58,106 nucleotides of DNA, taken from positions 1 to 58,106 of IMG/VR virus record IMGVR_UViG_3300035180_000411; one strand, written 5' to 3'. Positions within the stretch are counted from its first letter, which is position 1. Every line of letters begins with the position of its first letter. This document shows positions 6,919 through 16,171 of the stretch, piece by piece. The notes under the pieces are model-generated. The model searched no databases. It was not told where the DNA came from and saw only the letters and a list, made by a program, of their open reading frames with translations. Made by a program: the position numbers and the translations under genes. This DNA is from a virus.

Positions 6919-8915
6919 CGGTATTCTGCACCCCATATATACCGGCTGTACCGCCGACTCCTGCTGTACCCCCCACAGCGGGGCAGTTTATCATCAGCAA
7001 TAATATCGGTTGGAACGCCGGGGGCCGGAGTATCGCCAGTGTAGTAGGAGACGGCGGTTTTAGCTTTAAGGTCAATGCGGGCGCCGTTGGCGTAATCGTT
7101 GGGCTGAATGACGTTGACACTGGGGTTGGCTACTTCGAGTTGGAGAATAGCCTTTACTTCAGCAACAATGTGGTACAGGTGTACGAGAATGGCGCATTCG
7201 TTGCCAACGTCGGGCCATTCACCGCGACGGATGTTTTCGCAATTGTTCGCGTCGGCGGCACGGTCAGCTACCTGAAAAACGGCGCCACCCTGTGGGTGAG
7301 CGCGCAGGGCATCACCGGCAACTTCTTCCTTGACACCTCGCTCTATATGGCTGGGGACAGCGTTATTGACGCTGCCCTGTACACGGTGGCGAGCACGCAG
7401 AACACCTCACTACCATCTATAGCCTACGGGTATGGCGGGTACAAATCATACGGATACGGCGCAGCACTCCCTGCCACAACGACAGCGTACACAACCGATG
7501 GACACGGCTGGGGTACGAGTAATTCTCTCCCGTCCATAGCTCAGGGGTTCGAGGGCACGTATGCCCAGAGTGTGAACTACTCCCTCCCCGCAACGGCGGT
7601 AGGCGGCGTGTCTGCGGCGTATAGCCTGAACGTAGCGCTCCCTGCCACGACAGAAGCCTATGCCGGCCAGTACGCGATCAGCATCAACATCTCGCTTCCG
7701 TCCACAACGACCTCTGTGTCGGGACTGATCCAGCCATCGTGGGCTATTGGCGAGAGCGTGTCGGTGCCGTCTGTCAGTTACGCCACAGGATTGACTGGGG
7801 AGATCGGTGGCCAGACAGGTGCGAACTCTGCGGCGTCCACGGCGCATGCCTCGAATTTCGCTACAGGTTACAGCGATGCAATATCTCAGGAAGCGGTAGC
7901 ATACGGCGCGCAGTACGTAGAGGTGAACTACGCACTTGGCACGCTCCCGTCCTTAATTGGGTCGGCAGAGATGACCATGAGGGCGCCTAACGCCGCTCTC
8001 GGGATACTACCGGCGTTGGTGGGTAAAGCATTCACTGGCGCTGTTGCCGAAGGGTCGCTGCCCGCATTGACGGGGCTGGCCACGATGGATGGTCCTGCGG
8101 TAATGCGTGGCAACGCCACCCTGCCCGCGCTGACTGGTTCCGCGTCCATGATCGCAGGCGGCTTGTTTTCCGCTGCGGGGTCGCTGCTCCCGGTGACGGG
8201 TTCCAGTTACGGCGGAGCCGTCGCAGCGGGCACCCTGCTCCCAGTTACAGGTAGTGGCTCAGGCGTAACCGGCGGCGTATTGTCTGCGGCGGGCACTTTG
8301 GCGGCCCTCTCAGGGCGAGCGTCCTTAACGCAAGATGTCGTGATGCGCGCATACGGAACGTTGTTGCCGTTAGCATCGCCTCCTTCCGGGACCGCGTATC
8401 TCACACTGCCCGCGCTTACCGGCCACGCGGTGATGACGCGGGTTGTCGCGGTTACCTACGAAGCCTACGCCATCAACCTTACAACCGGCGCAGTTAGCCA
8501 CTATACCAACTACCCGTTCGATAACATCTTGCGCTTCGGAAGTAAGTATTATGGGGTCAAGGCCGACGGGGTATTCGAGATAGGTGGCTCGCTAGACCTG
8601 ACCGTGCCCATCGACGCGCACATTAAAACCTTCCAAACAGACTTTGGCGTCAAGAACTATAAACGGCTTCCTTATGTATATGCTTCAGGGCGTAGCGACG
8701 GAGGTGTTACAATAGGCGTAACTCCCGACGAGGATGTAACCTATGAGTATGACTCCTACTGGGGTGAAGTGCCGGGAAGTACAAACCATCGGACGACCGT
8801 AGGGAAAGGAATCAAAGGCGTGTACTATAGTTTGGATGTGAAGAACATAAACGGTGGATCGTTTGAGCTGGATGAGATCAGCGTGCAGGTTACACCTACA
8901 GTGAGGGCTATCTAA
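6915..8915 (+). CDS. repeat-rich virion protein with lectin-like N-terminal domain
   Basis: A 666-residue protein. ATG 6915 overlaps the previous stop and follows a GGTGGAGGG box. After a Pro-rich start, residues about 20-160 look like a concanavalin/SPRY-type beta sandwich (VGDGGFSFKV, VGYFELEN, GTVSYLKNGATLW). Then come two repeat families: LPS/LPA units of about 25-30 residues (LPSIAYGYGGYK, LPATTTAYTTDG, LPSIAQGFEGTY) and GxLPALTGxAxM units (LPALVGKA, LPALTGLATM, LPALTGSASM, LLPVTGS). The C-terminus returns to an ordered beta domain. Probably an adhesin-like tail component. Confidence 0.62.
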   Translation: MTVFCTPYIPAVPPTPAVPPTAGQFIISNNIGWNAGGRSIASVVGDGGFSFKVNAGAVGVIVGLNDVDTGVGYFELENSLYFSNNVVQVYENGAFVANVGPFTATDVFAIVRVGGTVSYLKNGATLWVSAQGITGNFFLDTSLYMAGDSVIDAALYTVASTQNTSLPSIAYGYGGYKSYGYGAALPATTTAYTTDGHGWGTSNSLPSIAQGFEGTYAQSVNYSLPATAVGGVSAAYSLNVALPATTEAYAGQYAISINISLPSTTTSVSGLIQPSWAIGESVSVPSVSYATGLTGEIGGQTGANSAASTAHASNFATGYSDAISQEAVAYGAQYVEVNYALGTLPSLIGSAEMTMRAPNAALGILPALVGKAFTGAVAEGSLPALTGLATMDGPAVMRGNATLPALTGSASMIAGGLFSAAGSLLPVTGSSYGGAVAAGTLLPVTGSGSGVTGGVLSAAGTLAALSGRASLTQDVVMRAYGTLLPLASPPSGTAYLTLPALTGHAVMTRVVAVTYEAYAINLTTGAVSHYTNYPFDNILRFGSKYYGVKADGVFEIGGSLDLTVPIDAHIKTFQTDFGVKNYKRLPYVYASGRSDGGVTIGVTPDEDVTYEYDSYWGEVPGSTNHRTTVGKGIKGVYYSLDVKNINGGSFELDEISVQVTPTVRAI

Positions 8916-10816
8916 TGGCAAATGATGCATCCGCAATTATATCCAATGCTATAGCCACTGCGCAGGACATGCGCGAAGGGGCTGCTACGGCCATAGATGA
9001 TGCGCTTGGACGGTTGTCGCAGTACCGGGAGCCGCGTACCAGCGACATTCCATACATGCAGATATGGTCGAACTTCAACCTTGGTGATGCTCCAGAGTTC
9101 CACGGCCAACATTACACCCCGCCGAACAAAGATTTTGGTCCGCGTCCTGAGTTAGCTTCGAATCCTGAACGCGACTACGGGGAAAAGCCAGGTCTAACCG
9201 CGCAACAACCGTTGTTCATCGAACCGCTCCGCCCGAGCGAAATGAGGCCATTTGGCTATACACCCCCTTCACTGAACGGCCTTACTATTCCTCCTGCGCC
9301 TGCTGCGCTGTCGAACCTGAACTTTGCGCCGCCTAAACTGGCGGATATCGCTGTACCCCCTGCACCGTCAGTCCATTTGCCTGAATTTGCCGCAGTTGCT
9401 CCAGATACAGACATAGAAGCGCCCACCGACTTCGAAGCAAGATTCGCGGCCAACTATGCGAGTATGTCTGTCTCCATGCGTAACAGTTTGGATGCGGCAG
9501 TAGATGCGCACCTAAGTAAGATTAACCCCGAGTACCACAATCAGATGGCCACGCTGGAAGCCAAACTCTCCAAATATATGGCGGGGGGCACCGCGCTACC
9601 GATAGAGGTAGAGCAGGCTATCTACAACAGGGCACGTGACAAGACTAACGCTGAGTACCTTAAATCGCGTGATCAGATCATGAAGGAGGGCGCCAGTAGG
9701 GGCTTTACCATCCCTGGCGGCGCACAGTACAGCGCACTTGCTCAGTCTCGGCAAGCAGCAGCAGACAATAACGCCAGAGCTGCGATGGATATTGCCATCA
9801 AGCAAGCTGAGATGGAGCAGCAGAATATTCAGTTTGCCGTGACTCAATCTGCTAATTTGCGGGGCGTAGTGCTGCAAGCGGCGTCGTCGTTCCTGTCAAG
9901 TCTGGTGCAGATCAACGGGCAAGCCGTTGAATACGCCCGAGACGTACTCTCTGCCGCGATTGCGCTGTATGACACGATGGTGAAGATCGCTACTGCGCGT
10001 ATTGAGATTTACAAGGCTGAGGCGCAGGTATATGAAATTCGTCTGCGAGCGGTGCTGGCGGTGTACGATGTATATCAGGCAGAGATCAAAGCGATTGAAG
10101 CGCAAGTGAACGTCGATCAAGCGCGCGTAGCTGCTTTCACGGCGCAGATGAACGGCTATGGTGCCTTAGCCAATGCGTACAAAGCCGTAATAGATGGGGT
10201 AGTGGCGCAAGCTCAGGTAGAGAAACTGAAAGTCGATATTTTCGGCGCGGAAGTTAGCTCGTATTCCGCTGAAGTCGGGGCTAAACAAGCAGAGTGGCAA
10301 GGGTTTATTGCGCAGGTACAGGGGGAGTCTGCCAAACAACAAGCCTATGGTGAGGAAGTCAGGGCCTACGCAGCCGAGGTAGAGGGGTACAAGACAAGTG
10401 TTTCTGCCTGGGCGGAAGAGGTCAGAGCCGTAGCGGCCAAAAATGAAGGGGCGCTTAAAGTATATGAAGCGGCGGTTAAAGCATATATAGCCCAGGTGCA
10501 GGGGGCAAGTGCCTCGGCCAAGGCTGAGGTTGAATCGTTTGCGACTACTTTACAGGGATATGTGGCAAAGGCGAATGCAGAAGAAGCGCGGGCGAAGGCG
10601 GATATACAGGCGGCAGCAGCTAACCAGTCAGCGCTTCTTGCTGTGCGGGATGCGAACAACAAGACCTTGCTAGCTACGTCTTCCGCGTATAATAGCTATA
10701 TGACAAACGCTGCAAGCGTAGCGGTTAACGCTTCGAACGTGTATGCAAGCATGGCAAATTCTGCAATGGCGGGCATTAGCTCGCTCGGTGCAGTAGTTGA
10801 AACGATTACTGGGTAA
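8915..10816 (+). CDS. long alpha-helical virion protein (coiled coil)
   Basis: A 633-residue protein whose ATG shares a base with the previous stop (TAATG). The first 170 residues are Pro-rich, with repeated IPPAPAAL / VPPAPSVH elements. Residues about 170-600 are almost entirely helical and Ala/Glu/Lys/Gln-rich, with long heptad-like runs (EIKAIEAQVNVDQARVAAF; AYAAEVEGYKTSVSAWAEEV). The design fits a tail needle, tail shaft or ejected internal protein. Located directly upstream of the portal gene. Confidence 0.6.
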   Translation: MANDASAIISNAIATAQDMREGAATAIDDALGRLSQYREPRTSDIPYMQIWSNFNLGDAPEFHGQHYTPPNKDFGPRPELASNPERDYGEKPGLTAQQPLFIEPLRPSEMRPFGYTPPSLNGLTIPPAPAALSNLNFAPPKLADIAVPPAPSVHLPEFAAVAPDTDIEAPTDFEARFAANYASMSVSMRNSLDAAVDAHLSKINPEYHNQMATLEAKLSKYMAGGTALPIEVEQAIYNRARDKTNAEYLKSRDQIMKEGASRGFTIPGGAQYSALAQSRQAAADNNARAAMDIAIKQAEMEQQNIQFAVTQSANLRGVVLQAASSFLSSLVQINGQAVEYARDVLSAAIALYDTMVKIATARIEIYKAEAQVYEIRLRAVLAVYDVYQAEIKAIEAQVNVDQARVAAFTAQMNGYGALANAYKAVIDGVVAQAQVEKLKVDIFGAEVSSYSAEVGAKQAEWQGFIAQVQGESAKQQAYGEEVRAYAAEVEGYKTSVSAWAEEVRAVAAKNEGALKVYEAAVKAYIAQVQGASASAKAEVESFATTLQGYVAKANAEEARAKADIQAAAANQSALLAVRDANNKTLLATSSAYNSYMTNAASVAVNASNVYASMANSAMAGISSLGAVVETITG

Positions 10817-10832
10817 CAGCGGAGTTTAAGAC

Positions 10833-12923
10833 ATGAGTGGTGCGATACCTGTAAGTGCTTCTGGCGGGCTATTACGCATATCCTCTAACGCAGACCTTGC
10901 GCGGCAGGAAGAAGCTACCGCGCGGCAGGCGGCTGAGGAAAACAATAACCAGCCGGTACTACGGGGGTTAGCAGGGCATGTGATGGGGTGCTGGGAATCG
11001 GCGCGTGCCGCTAAAACGGTTATCACGGAAAGATTGTTGTCCGCGCAGCGCGCTCGCCAAGGTAAGTACGATCCCGCCAAGGAAGCAGCCATTAAGGAGT
11101 TTGGCGGATCAGAGGAGTACGCGCGTATCACGGACAACAAGTGCCGCACTGCTGCTGCGTGGCTTAAAGATGTGTACCTTGGTCAAACCGACATGCCGTG
11201 GACGCTCAAACCCACTCCAATCCCTTCTCTGCCGGACGATTCGCTAAATAAGATCAAGGCACAGGTTGGTCAGGAAATTGCACAGGCGTTCGCCGCTACA
11301 GGCCAAGCCCCGGCACAGGAGGACGTGACCGCCCGTATGGATGCATTACGTGATGCCGAGACGGAGCGCATCAACGAGAGCGCTCGTGAAACTACGGAGC
11401 GAATGGCTAATAAGATAGAAGATCAAATGGCCGAGGGAGGCTGGGCGGCTGCTTTCGCGGACTTCTTGGACGACCTGGTTACGTACCCCGTAGCGCACTT
11501 CAAGGCACCTGTCCTACGTAAGCGTTCTACGGTGGTGTGGAACTCAGAAGGCGGAACCTGGATACCAAGAGTAGAAGAATCCATCGGTATGGATTTTGAG
11601 CGCGTAGACCCGTTCCGTATTTATCCTTCGCCGGGGGCCACCAGTCCGCAGGACGGTTCGATGTGCGAGATTCTTCCGTATTCCCGCGACGACCTATATT
11701 CCTTGATCGGTGTTCCTGGCTTTGATGAAGCCGCCATCCGGGCGGTGCTGGAAGAGTACGGTAGGGGCGGCCTTGTTAATTGGCTTGGTATCAGCCCCGA
11801 ATACCAGAAAAACGCAATCAACGATATCCCGCTGCACAGCCAGACTCCAGGAAACGTTGACATTGAGTGTCTGGAGTTCCACGGCCCGGTACGGGGGCGT
11901 GATCTTTTAGAGTGGGGCATGGACGAGTCCATGATCGACGATCCGGATAAGGACTATGAAGCTACGGTGTGGTTGATAGGCCGGTGGGTCATCAAGGCAC
12001 AACTCAACCCGGACCCCCTCAAGAAACGTCCGTATTACAAGGCCAGCTACCAGACCGTTCCAGGCTCTTACTGGGGTAATGGTTTGGTAGATTTGCTTGA
12101 TGACGTGCAGGGCGTGGTCAACGCCGCAGTGCGCTCACTGGTGAATAACATGGGAATGGCCAGTGGCCCGATGCTTGGTGTCAACGTGGACCGTCTGGCT
12201 CCCGGTGAGGAATTAACAACGCTTCGTCCGTGGCAGATTGTGCAACTGGTTAACAGTGAGTACGGCAACAATGCTGATCGACCTCTTGAGTTCTTTCAGC
12301 CGCAGTCGAATGTGAACGACCTGCTGGTGGTCCTTAACCGATTCTATGATCTCGCTGATGACTTCTCAATGGTTCCTCGCGTCATGGCGGGCCAGTCCCC
12401 TACCGGCGGTGTTGGCCGTTCCGCGTCGGGTATGTCTATGATGATGAACGCCGCGAACAAGGGACTAAAGGGTATCGTATCTGCAATCGACACAAGCGTG
12501 CTAACCCCGATGATTACTTCGGTGTACAACTACAATATGCTGTTCGATCCCGATATGTCGATCAAGGGTGATGCTCAGGTTGTGGCCTCTGGTGCTACCA
12601 GCTTGATGCAGCTTGAGTCCTTGCAGTTGCGTAGAAATGAGTTCCTGACATCGACTAACAATCCGAACGATATGCAGATCGTTGGCGTGGAAGGTCGAGC
12701 GGAGGTGCTGAGGGAAGTGGCCAAGGGTCTGGATATCGACGTTAATCGTATCATCCCTTCCCGAACTCAGCTCCAGGCGATGCAGCAACAGAATGACGCC
12801 GCGCAAGCGGCACAGCAGCAACAGGGAGCGGGGCAACCTCCTGCTCCGGGTGGGGCACAGTTGCAGGACGGTAGTGCGGTGACTAACAATTTTGGGCCAA
12901 GCAGCCTGCGACAGCCCTCGTAG
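10833..12923 (+). CDS. portal protein
   Basis: A 696-residue protein with the features of large podovirus portals: an alpha/beta core with FRIYPSPGATSPQDGSMC, a wing with YYKASYQTVPGSYWGNGLVD, a long clip/crown helix region with PRVMAGQSPTGGVGRSASGM, and a Gln-rich C-terminal tail (MQQQNDAAQAAQQQQ). It should form the dodecameric vertex through which DNA is packaged and ejected. A scaffold and capsid gene follow, as expected for the head module, although it lies far from the terminase genes. Confidence 0.87.
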   Translation: MSGAIPVSASGGLLRISSNADLARQEEATARQAAEENNNQPVLRGLAGHVMGCWESARAAKTVITERLLSAQRARQGKYDPAKEAAIKEFGGSEEYARITDNKCRTAAAWLKDVYLGQTDMPWTLKPTPIPSLPDDSLNKIKAQVGQEIAQAFAATGQAPAQEDVTARMDALRDAETERINESARETTERMANKIEDQMAEGGWAAAFADFLDDLVTYPVAHFKAPVLRKRSTVVWNSEGGTWIPRVEESIGMDFERVDPFRIYPSPGATSPQDGSMCEILPYSRDDLYSLIGVPGFDEAAIRAVLEEYGRGGLVNWLGISPEYQKNAINDIPLHSQTPGNVDIECLEFHGPVRGRDLLEWGMDESMIDDPDKDYEATVWLIGRWVIKAQLNPDPLKKRPYYKASYQTVPGSYWGNGLVDLLDDVQGVVNAAVRSLVNNMGMASGPMLGVNVDRLAPGEELTTLRPWQIVQLVNSEYGNNADRPLEFFQPQSNVNDLLVVLNRFYDLADDFSMVPRVMAGQSPTGGVGRSASGMSMMMNAANKGLKGIVSAIDTSVLTPMITSVYNYNMLFDPDMSIKGDAQVVASGATSLMQLESLQLRRNEFLTSTNNPNDMQIVGVEGRAEVLREVAKGLDIDVNRIIPSRTQLQAMQQQNDAAQAAQQQQGAGQPPAPGGAQLQDGSAVTNNFGPSSLRQPS

Positions 12924-12954
12924 CTTGTTAGTGTATTTGACATAATGCTATTAT
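12924..12954 (+). promoter_or_regulatory. possible sigma-70 promoter with extended -10
   Basis: The gap after the portal gene contains TTGTTA (12924-12929), a 19-base spacer and TATTAT (12949-12954) preceded by TG two bases upstream (TGCTATTAT), an extended -10. A TTGACA also occurs at 12937. It lies just ahead of the small gene at 12963. Moderate similarity only. Confidence 0.35.
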
Positions 12955-12962
12955 AGGAGTAT

Positions 12963-13154
12963 ATGACTGTGGCAACGAAACAAGCGTTTTTGTTTGGCAA
13001 AGGGAAGAAAGGCCCGGCTGAAAAGTCTGAGCCCAAAAAAGGTGAAATGAAGGAACTCAAGTTGTCACCCGGTGTCCGTAAGAAGGCCGAGGCCAATGAG
13101 GCAATGACTCCCGCCTTCAAAAAAGGTGGCCCTGTTAAATCCAAGAAATGTTAA
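12963..13154 (+). CDS. small lysine-rich protein
   Basis: A 63-residue, very basic protein with FGKGKKGPAEKSEPKK and a C-terminal KKGGPVKSKKC. ATAGGAG lies before ATG 12963. The FKKGGxVxxKK tail is common in small phage virion-associated proteins encoded near head genes. Function unknown; association with DNA or the capsid interior is suggested only by charge. Confidence 0.7.
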   Translation: MTVATKQAFLFGKGKKGPAEKSEPKKGEMKELKLSPGVRKKAEANEAMTPAFKKGGPVKSKKC

Positions 13155-13166
13155 GGAGAAGTTGGT

Positions 13167-13376
13167 ATGTCAAGACGTGAGGAACTATCGGTAAATACAC
13201 TTATCACCCCCACGGGCGCGCGCCGCTCCTATGGCACTGCGGCGCCTACCGCTGGTAAGTGGGGCGTAGGTGACACCGTTATCAATACTGTCCCTACCGC
13301 AGGCGGAGTTTATTGCTGGGTCTGCGTAACGGCTGGCACTCCAGGAACCTGGAAATCGGTTGCTATCGCGGCCTGA
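13167..13376 (+). CDS. small beta-rich virion-associated protein
   Basis: A 69-residue protein with a TPTGARRSYGTAAPTAGKWGVGD segment (interrupted here as TPTGARRSYGTA and TAGKWGVGD) and a terminal WVCVTAGTPGTWKSV. The latter is the recurrent end of phage fibre or decoration domains. AAGGAGA precedes ATG 13167. It overlaps the next ATG by one base. Possibly a head-decoration or fibre-attachment domain. Confidence 0.65.
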   Translation: MSRREELSVNTLITPTGARRSYGTAAPTAGKWGVGDTVINTVPTAGGVYCWVCVTAGTPGTWKSVAIAA

Positions 13377-13603
13377 TGATTAAGCCGAACGAACCCGTGC
13401 TGGGAAGGCTATATGCTATCCGGCACGACACGGAACTAACCGGCTGGCTATCCGCTAGTTTGGAAGCGTACCGCGATGCAGCGGTGATGCAGCGAGACGA
13501 AACAGAGCTGCGAATCATTCAGGGGAAGGCCCAAGTTCTGAAAGAGATACTGGAACTGATAGCCAAGTCCCCTGAGACAATCGATAAATTACGGAGAGCC
13601 TGA
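13376..13603 (+). CDS. small helical protein in head module
   Basis: A 75-residue, largely alpha-helical protein. ATG 13376 overlaps the preceding stop (TGATG), which favours this start over an in-frame upstream one. A long C-terminal helix (RDETELRIIQGKAQVLKEIL) suggests a coiled-coil or dimer. Unknown function; encoded between small head-associated proteins and the scaffold. Confidence 0.65.
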   Translation: MIKPNEPVLGRLYAIRHDTELTGWLSASLEAYRDAAVMQRDETELRIIQGKAQVLKEILELIAKSPETIDKLRRA

Positions 13604-13656
13604 ATGTACTGCACCCTTTCTGGGAGAGCATGTACCGGCACCGATAGGAGATAGTT

Positions 13657-14625
13657 GTGAACCCTTCGAAGTTAGCAGAGATGGAAGCAGAAGCAGATCG
13701 TGTAATTCAGGACTTGCATACGGCCAATAATGCCGAGCCAGTCGTGGAAAGCGAAGCCGCTAACACCCCTGAACTGGTGCAGCCAATTGACGACCAGGGC
13801 GTTTCTGACGCTAAAACAATTGCAGACAGTTCCGCCAATAATGGGGAACTGGACAAGCTGAGAGAAGAACTGAGCACCTCCGAGCAACGGTATCGCACGT
13901 TGACTGGAATGATTGAAGCGCGCAACAGGGAAAACGATTCGCTTCGTGCCCTTGTCGCACAGCTTACACAGTCCGTAGAGCAGCTTAAAGCAAGCGCTCA
14001 GACCCAACCCGCTGCGGCCCCCTTGGTCAGTTCTGCTGACGAAGAGGCTTTTGGTGGAGACCTGATCGACGTAATGCGCCGGGTGGCACAAGAAACTGCC
14101 GCTAAGGAACTTGCGAAATTGAAAGGTGAAGTTGGTGCGGACATCGAACAGCTTAACCGGCAAGTAAGTACAGTGGCGGAAGTCACTGCGACTTCAGCGG
14201 TAGAGCGGTTCGAAAGCAAGCTGGATTCGGTGGTTCCTAATTGGCGTGAGATCAACCTTGAGCCGGGTTTTACTGCATGGCTTAACGAGTACGGTATGTT
14301 GGAACCGCTTAATGCGGCGTATAGCAACATGGATTTAGCTAAGACAGCCAAGTTTTTTAATGGTTATCTGAAGTTTACAGGCGCAGCACGCACAGCTCCG
14401 GTGAAACCCACCACGGCAGCAAGCGCAGCCGACTTCGTGGCCCCTGGCAAGTCCAAGGCTACTCCTGCACCCGTAGATACCCCAACCGGGAAAATCTGGA
14501 CTGCGGCAGACATTAACCGTCTATATGAAGACCAGCGTACCGGCAGGCTCACGCCGGAGAAGTTTCAGTCTCTCGAAGCAGACCTATTCAAAGCGCAGTC
14601 AGAAGGGCGGTTTACCCGTGGGTAG
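13657..14625 (+). CDS. capsid scaffolding protein, GTG start
   Basis: A 322-residue acidic protein just before the coat gene. It has an acidic, Ala/Glu-rich N-terminus, a long coiled coil at about residues 65-115 (LREELSTSEQRYRTLTGMI... NDSLRALVAQLTQSVEQL), and a C-terminal part rich in Ala/Pro ending with a basic, helix-prone segment, the layout of internal scaffolds that template procapsid assembly and then leave. GTG 13657 follows TAGGAGA. Confidence 0.82.
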   Translation: MNPSKLAEMEAEADRVIQDLHTANNAEPVVESEAANTPELVQPIDDQGVSDAKTIADSSANNGELDKLREELSTSEQRYRTLTGMIEARNRENDSLRALVAQLTQSVEQLKASAQTQPAAAPLVSSADEEAFGGDLIDVMRRVAQETAAKELAKLKGEVGADIEQLNRQVSTVAEVTATSAVERFESKLDSVVPNWREINLEPGFTAWLNEYGMLEPLNAAYSNMDLAKTAKFFNGYLKFTGAARTAPVKPTTAASAADFVAPGKSKATPAPVDTPTGKIWTAADINRLYEDQRTGRLTPEKFQSLEADLFKAQSEGRFTRG

Positions 14626-14671
14626 CAGCAGACTGCGGTAGTATCTTTTAACGTATTGAAGGAGATTTACA

Positions 14672-15592
14672 ATGGCATTTCCAACCGTTGCAGGAACCCC
14701 GAGTTACTCGGGAACGTTTATCCCGGAGATTTGGTCCTCCAAACTTCAGGCCAAATACTACGATGCCACTGTGCTGGCGCAGATTACCAACCATGACTGG
14801 GAAGGTGAAATCAAGGGGCAAGGCGATAAAGTCAAGATTCGCACTATCCCTACCCTCACTATCAACGATCACGTGTCGGGTCAGACTCTGGCTTTGCAGC
14901 GTCCTACCAGTAACAACATTGAGTTGCTTATCGACAAAGGTAAGAGCTGGTCTGTGATCCTCGACGATATTCAGCATGTGCAGCAAGACCTCAACGCCAT
15001 GAACATCTGGACTTCGGACGCTGCCGAGCAGATGAAGATCGCCGTCGATACCGACGTGCTCGGTGCTCTTACCCCCGATGTGGCCGCTACCAATAAGGGC
15101 GCAACTGCCGGGCGTCTGTCCGGCAATATCAATCTGGGTGCTACTGGTGCTCCGGTGGCCATGACCAAGGTCAATGTCATTGATTCTATCGTCGATATGG
15201 GCTTGGTGTTGGATGAGCAGAATGTTCCCGAGACCGGACGCTGGATCGTTATCCCTGCGTGGATGGCGGCCCTGCTCAAAAAATCTGACCTGAAGGATGC
15301 CTCGTTGACTGGTGACGGTTCTTCTGTGTTGCGTAATGGTCGCCTCGGCTCCATTGATCGTTTCACGCTTTACTCGTCCAACCTGCTGCCGCGTGTAACC
15401 GATGGTTCTGTGCAAGCGTACACTATGTACGCCGGCACCCGCGACGCTATCTCGTTTGCTACTCAGCTTACCAAGGTAGAAACCCTGCGCGCCGAGAGCA
15501 CTTTTGGTGATATTATGCGCGGTCTGAACGTGTATGGTTACAAGGTCACCAAGCCAGAAGCCATCGCCGCGATGTACGCCTACAAAGCGTAA
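14672..15592 (+). CDS. major capsid protein
   Basis: A 306-residue protein following the scaffold, with a very strong AAGGAG ribosome site. Segments such as YSGTFIPEIWSSKLQAKYYD, IKGQGDKVKIRTIPTLTIND and GRWIVIPAWMAALLKKS match the E-loop, spine helix and P-domain strands of HK97-fold coat proteins of the P22-like/N4-like type. It would form the icosahedral shell together with the protein encoded next. Confidence 0.9.
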   Translation: MAFPTVAGTPSYSGTFIPEIWSSKLQAKYYDATVLAQITNHDWEGEIKGQGDKVKIRTIPTLTINDHVSGQTLALQRPTSNNIELLIDKGKSWSVILDDIQHVQQDLNAMNIWTSDAAEQMKIAVDTDVLGALTPDVAATNKGATAGRLSGNINLGATGAPVAMTKVNVIDSIVDMGLVLDEQNVPETGRWIVIPAWMAALLKKSDLKDASLTGDGSSVLRNGRLGSIDRFTLYSSNLLPRVTDGSVQAYTMYAGTRDAISFATQLTKVETLRAESTFGDIMRGLNVYGYKVTKPEAIAAMYAYKA

Positions 15593-15644
15593 TGTGATAA
15601 TATAGGGGGTAGTTAGCTACTCCCTGCTCAAAGGAGATTCAGAT

Positions 15645-16118
15645 ATGACGACTATTGTAAATTATGGCGGTCCGAACCAGCGCCCTATTGTGTCCTACAG
15701 CGGGTCCAACGCTGCCGGTTTTCCGGCCCCGGTTGTGATCGAAGGCTTCCTCGACTGCACCCGAACCTCGGCTCCTATGGCTCAGAATGATGTGGCTGAG
15801 GTCGTTTCCATCCCCGCCGGTACGTTTATCCAAGGCGTAGTCTGGGAAGTGGAAGTTGTTGAAGGCGCCGCGCGTAACTTCGCAGTGGGTGACGGCTCTA
15901 ATACGTCTGGTTTTGTGCCGTCTACTTCGGCTAATTCGATTGGCTCTGGCTGCTCCGCGCTGGCTTTGACCGAAGGTACGCCCAATACCGTTACGGGTTA
16001 CACCGCCGGTAAATACTATGCTGCCGCCGACACCATCGACGTGCTGGCTGTAACTGCTGGTGGCCTGACCGGCGCCAAGATTCGCCTGAAAGCCTTTGGC
16101 TGGACGGTCGGTCTGTAA
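15645..16118 (+). CDS. putative capsid decoration or stabilisation protein
   Basis: A 157-residue beta-rich, Gly/Ala-rich protein encoded directly after the coat protein, with its own AAAGGAGA site. Segments VVSIPAGTFIQGVVWEVEVVEG and ALTEGTPNTVTGYTAGKYY resemble beta-sandwich surface proteins. Position after the coat gene is the main argument for a decoration role. Confidence 0.65.
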   Translation: MTTIVNYGGPNQRPIVSYSGSNAAGFPAPVVIEGFLDCTRTSAPMAQNDVAEVVSIPAGTFIQGVVWEVEVVEGAARNFAVGDGSNTSGFVPSTSANSIGSGCSALALTEGTPNTVTGYTAGKYYAAADTIDVLAVTAGGLTGAKIRLKAFGWTVGL

Positions 16119-16128
16119 TACCCCCGCT

Positions 16129-16144
16129 AGGGGCTTCGGCCCCT
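16129..16144 (+). terminator. UUCG stem-loop after the decoration gene
   Basis: AGGGGC-TTCG-GCCCCT forms a 6-bp GC-rich stem (8 with a wobble and a C-G pair) closed by a stable UUCG tetraloop, eleven bases after the stop at 16118. No U-tract follows, so it may be a weak terminator or an mRNA 3'-end protector that sets high capsid mRNA levels. Confidence 0.5.
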
Positions 16145-16171
16145 GGCCCCTAATTCCTTGAGGACGATACT

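Noticed and set aside
13604-13654. 16-codon frame between the small helical gene and the scaffold gene
   Set aside because: Too short to support; its end merely overlaps the scaffold ribosome site.
14648-15415. 255-codon leftward frame opposite the major capsid gene
   Set aside because: Shadow of the coat protein; no ribosome site and in the wrong direction for the late region.
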